Shown: piece after piece, positions 62,232 through 64,000 of the stretch
Layout: each line of letters opens with the position of its first letter
Position numbering within the stretch: the first letter of the stretch is position 1
DNA from: Rodentibacter caecimuris
Lineage (GTDB): Bacteria; Pseudomonadota; Gammaproteobacteria; Enterobacterales; Pasteurellaceae
DNA length: 64,000 bases
Assembly (NCBI RefSeq): GCF_024622045.1
Contig: NZ_JANKBP010000008.1
Strand: one strand, 5' to 3'
Position numbers and translations under genes: made by a program
Notes under the pieces: model-generated
What the model saw: the letters and a program-made list of their open reading frames with translations, nothing else
Database searches by the model: none
Told to the model about the DNA's origin: nothing

Positions 62232-63176
62232 TTAGTAAAATTCCACGCCCTCAATAGAGCGAGTAACACGCGTACCGGCATCACCTTTAACAATAAGTTC
62301 AATATCATTTAATGAACCAATGACGGCCTCTTTACCGGTGGCATTAACAAAGTTGATCACTGCTTTCACTTTCGGACCCATCGAGCCAGCCGCAAATTCA
62401 GCAGCAAGCATTTCTAAAGCCTGTGGGTTAACTTTAGCAATTCGTTTTTGATCCGGTTTATTGAAATTCACATAAGCCGCAGGCACATCGGTAGCGATAA
62501 TAAATAAATCCGCCTCTAATTGTTGAGAAATAACAGCAGAGCATAAATCTTTATCCACCACAGCTTCAACGCCTTGTAATTCCCCTTGGTCGTTATAATA
62601 ACTTGGAATTCCACCGCCACCACCGCAAATAACAATATTACGATTGGCTAATAAAGCTTTTACAGAATCAATTCCCGTGACAGCTTTTGGTAAGGGACTT
62701 GGTACTGCACGACGATAATATTGCCCATCAACCATGATCGTCCAATCTTTCTCTGACGCTAATTTTTCCGCTTCCTCTTTGGTATAAACTTGCCCGATGG
62801 GCTTACTTGGTGTTTCAAATGCCGGATCCTTTGGATCAACAATGACTTGATTTAATACTGTGATAGTTGGGGTTTGCGGCAATAAATTGATTAATTCTTG
62901 TTGCAACATATAACCGATCATCCCAACCGTTTGAGAAACAAGCACATCCAACGGATAAGGGTCAATTTTAGTGTCTTGCGCATAATACGCCGCATGCTGT
63001 AATGCTAACAGCCCGACCTGTGGCCCATTGCCATGGGAAATCACTAATTCATTTTCTTGTTTAATTTTTGCCAATTGTTCTGCCGCAATACGAATATTCG
63101 CAGACTGATTTTGAGCCGTCATCGGCTCCCCTCTTTTTAATAAGGCATTTCCACCCAATGCAACCACAATTCTCAT
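62232..63176 (-). CDS. arcC: Carbamate kinase
   Basis: A 314-residue carbamate kinase, forming ATP from carbamoyl phosphate in the last step of arginine/citrulline breakdown. Family blocks: RIVVALGGNALLKRGEP, ELVISHGNGPQVGLLA, VDPYPLDV-like segment and DKDLCSAVISQQLEADLFIIATDVPAAYVNF. Lies 71 bp after arcB on the same strand, forming the arcBC unit. The start ATG at 63176 follows AAGGGAAGTAAA. Confidence 0.95.
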   Translation of the reverse strand: MRIVVALGGNALLKRGEPMTAQNQSANIRIAAEQLAKIKQENELVISHGNGPQVGLLALQHAAYYAQDTKIDPYPLDVLVSQTVGMIGYMLQQELINLLPQTPTITVLNQVIVDPKDPAFETPSKPIGQVYTKEEAEKLASEKDWTIMVDGQYYRRAVPSPLPKAVTGIDSVKALLANRNIVICGGGGGIPSYYNDQGELQGVEAVVDKDLCSAVISQQLEADLFIIATDVPAAYVNFNKPDQKRIAKVNPQALEMLAAEFAAGSMGPKVKAVINFVNATGKEAVIGSLNDIELIVKGDAGTRVTRSIEGVEFY

Positions 63177-63247
63177 TTTACTTCCCTTGTTAATTTATAA
63201 AAAAATAGCATCGTTAATTTAATATTTACGATGCTATCTATAATTTA

Positions 63248-64000
63248 CTATGCCAAGCTTGCCACCATCACAGCTTTAATCGTGTGCATTCGATTTTCGG
63301 CTTGCTCAAATGCCACATTTGCCGGTGACTCAAATACTTCCTCCGTCACCTCAATACCATTTGCCAACTGAGGGTATTTTTCTGCAATTTCTTTCCCCAT
63401 CTTGGTTTCGCTATTATGGAATGCCGGTAAACAGTGCATAAATTTGACTTTCGGATTGCCGGTACGTTTCATTAATTCCAGTGTGACTTGATAAGGCATT
63501 AACATATCAATACGTTCAGCCCAAGTTTCGAGAGGCTCTCCCATTGAAACCCATACATCCGTATGCACAAAATCAACGCCTTTAACCGCCGTATCAATAT
63601 CTTCGGTAACGGTAATTCTTGCACCGGATCGCTCTGCAAACTCTTGACACATTTTCACTAACGACGCTTCCGGTAATAAGGCTTTCGGTGCACAGATACG
63701 CACGTCCATACCTAGTTTTGCACCAATTAACAATAAGGAATTCCCCATATTATTACGTGCATCGCCAATGTACACATAGCTGATTTGGCTTAATGGTTTC
63801 TCACAATTTTCAATCATTGTTAAAACATCGGCAAACATTTGGGTCGGATGAAATTCATCGGTTAAACCGTTAAATACCGGCACACCCGAGTATTGCGCAA
63901 GTTCATTGACAACTGATTGTTTAAACCCACGATATTCAATGGCATCATACATTCTGCCTAATACCCGCGCGGTGTCTTTCATTGATTCTTTATGCCCGAT
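63248..64000 (-). CDS. arcB: Ornithine carbamoyltransferase, C-terminal part (window edge)
   Basis: The last about 250 residues of ornithine carbamoyltransferase; the frame runs through the right edge (IGHKESMKDTARVLGRMYDAIEYRGF at the cut), so the N-terminus with the carbamoyl-phosphate loop lies outside. Seen: PVFNGLTDEFHPTQMFADVLT, VYIGDARNNMGNSLLLIGAKLG, DVWVSMGE and KFMHCLPAFHN, the last being the ornithine-binding Cys loop. Joined with arcC, it probably belongs to the catabolic (arcB) side, though in Pasteurellaceae the same enzyme may also serve arginine synthesis (argF). Confidence 0.93.
   Translation of the reverse strand: MGHKESMKDTARVLGRMYDAIEYRGFKQSVVNELAQYSGVPVFNGLTDEFHPTQMFADVLTMIENCEKPLSQISYVYIGDARNNMGNSLLLIGAKLGMDVRICAPKALLPEASLVKMCQEFAERSGARITVTEDIDTAVKGVDFVHTDVWVSMGEPLETWAERIDMLMPYQVTLELMKRTGNPKVKFMHCLPAFHNSETKMGKEIAEKYPQLANGIEVTEEVFESPANVAFEQAENRMHTIKAVMVASLA

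Overview
The window reads as a chromosomal segment of a Pasteurellaceae bacterium of the Haemophilus/Aggregatibacter type. The 9-bp DNA uptake core AAGTGCGGT (and its complement) recurs dozens of times, often as inverted pairs forming terminators. Gene neighbourhoods match those known from Haemophilus influenzae (fdhD/fdxGHI/fdhE, pgpB/ribA, rsuA/bcr, the yia (2,3-diketo-L-gulonate) cluster, arcB/arcC). The species cannot be fixed from the sequence alone.

Layout. (1) 1-4966 is the right end of a Mu-like prophage: the 3' end of baseplate gpJ, gpI, a tail fibre, its assembly protein, a permuted papain-fold protein, a Com-like zinc-finger regulator and a D12-class DNA adenine methylase. (2) 4990-10342 is a decayed type I-C CRISPR-cas operon on the minus strand. 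It keeps an intact cas3 and cas2. One deletion joins the start of cas5 to the end of cas1, removing cas8c, cas7 and cas4. An OLD-family ATPase/Toprim nuclease gene sits between cas3 and the cas5 remnant, and the cas5 remnant carries an 11-nt G tract that throws it out of frame. No array is visible; the prophage begins just where an array would be expected. (3) 10660-11898 holds a promoter, a TPP riboswitch and a lone AfuA/FbpA-like substrate-binding protein.

(4) 11938-18710 is the formate dehydrogenase block: fdhD divergent from fdxG (a selenoprotein with an in-frame UGA), fdxH, fdxI and fdhE. (5) 18750-57564 is core chromosome: rimI/holD, a lipoprotein, rsmC, the trehalose genes treR-treB-treC with CRP and TreR sites, a PEBP protein, rng, cmoB, maeB, a DUF1919 protein, rsuA-bcr, an AgcS symporter, nagK, pgpB, ribA, argG, purC (PurR site), prfC, four tRNAs, a NAGPA-domain protein, hemA, gloB, a methyltransferase-like protein, ycaO, eptA, and the yiaJ/yiaK-L-M-N-O/lyxK cluster for diketogulonate/xylulose use with its TRAP transporter.

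(6) 57799-62168 is an AT-rich accessory stretch: a seven-repeat leucine-rich-repeat protein, an XRE regulator, and a trimeric autotransporter adhesin pseudogene with three lesions (missing 5' end, frameshift, nonsense codon). (7) 62232-64000 returns to core metabolism with arcC and the C-terminal part of ornithine carbamoyltransferase, cut by the window edge.

The most unusual content is in the decayed CRISPR locus (deletion at a short shared sequence, G tract, embedded OLD nuclease, prophage in the array position) and the thiamine-pyrophosphate-controlled orphan binding protein. I did not find a clearly new multi-gene system.
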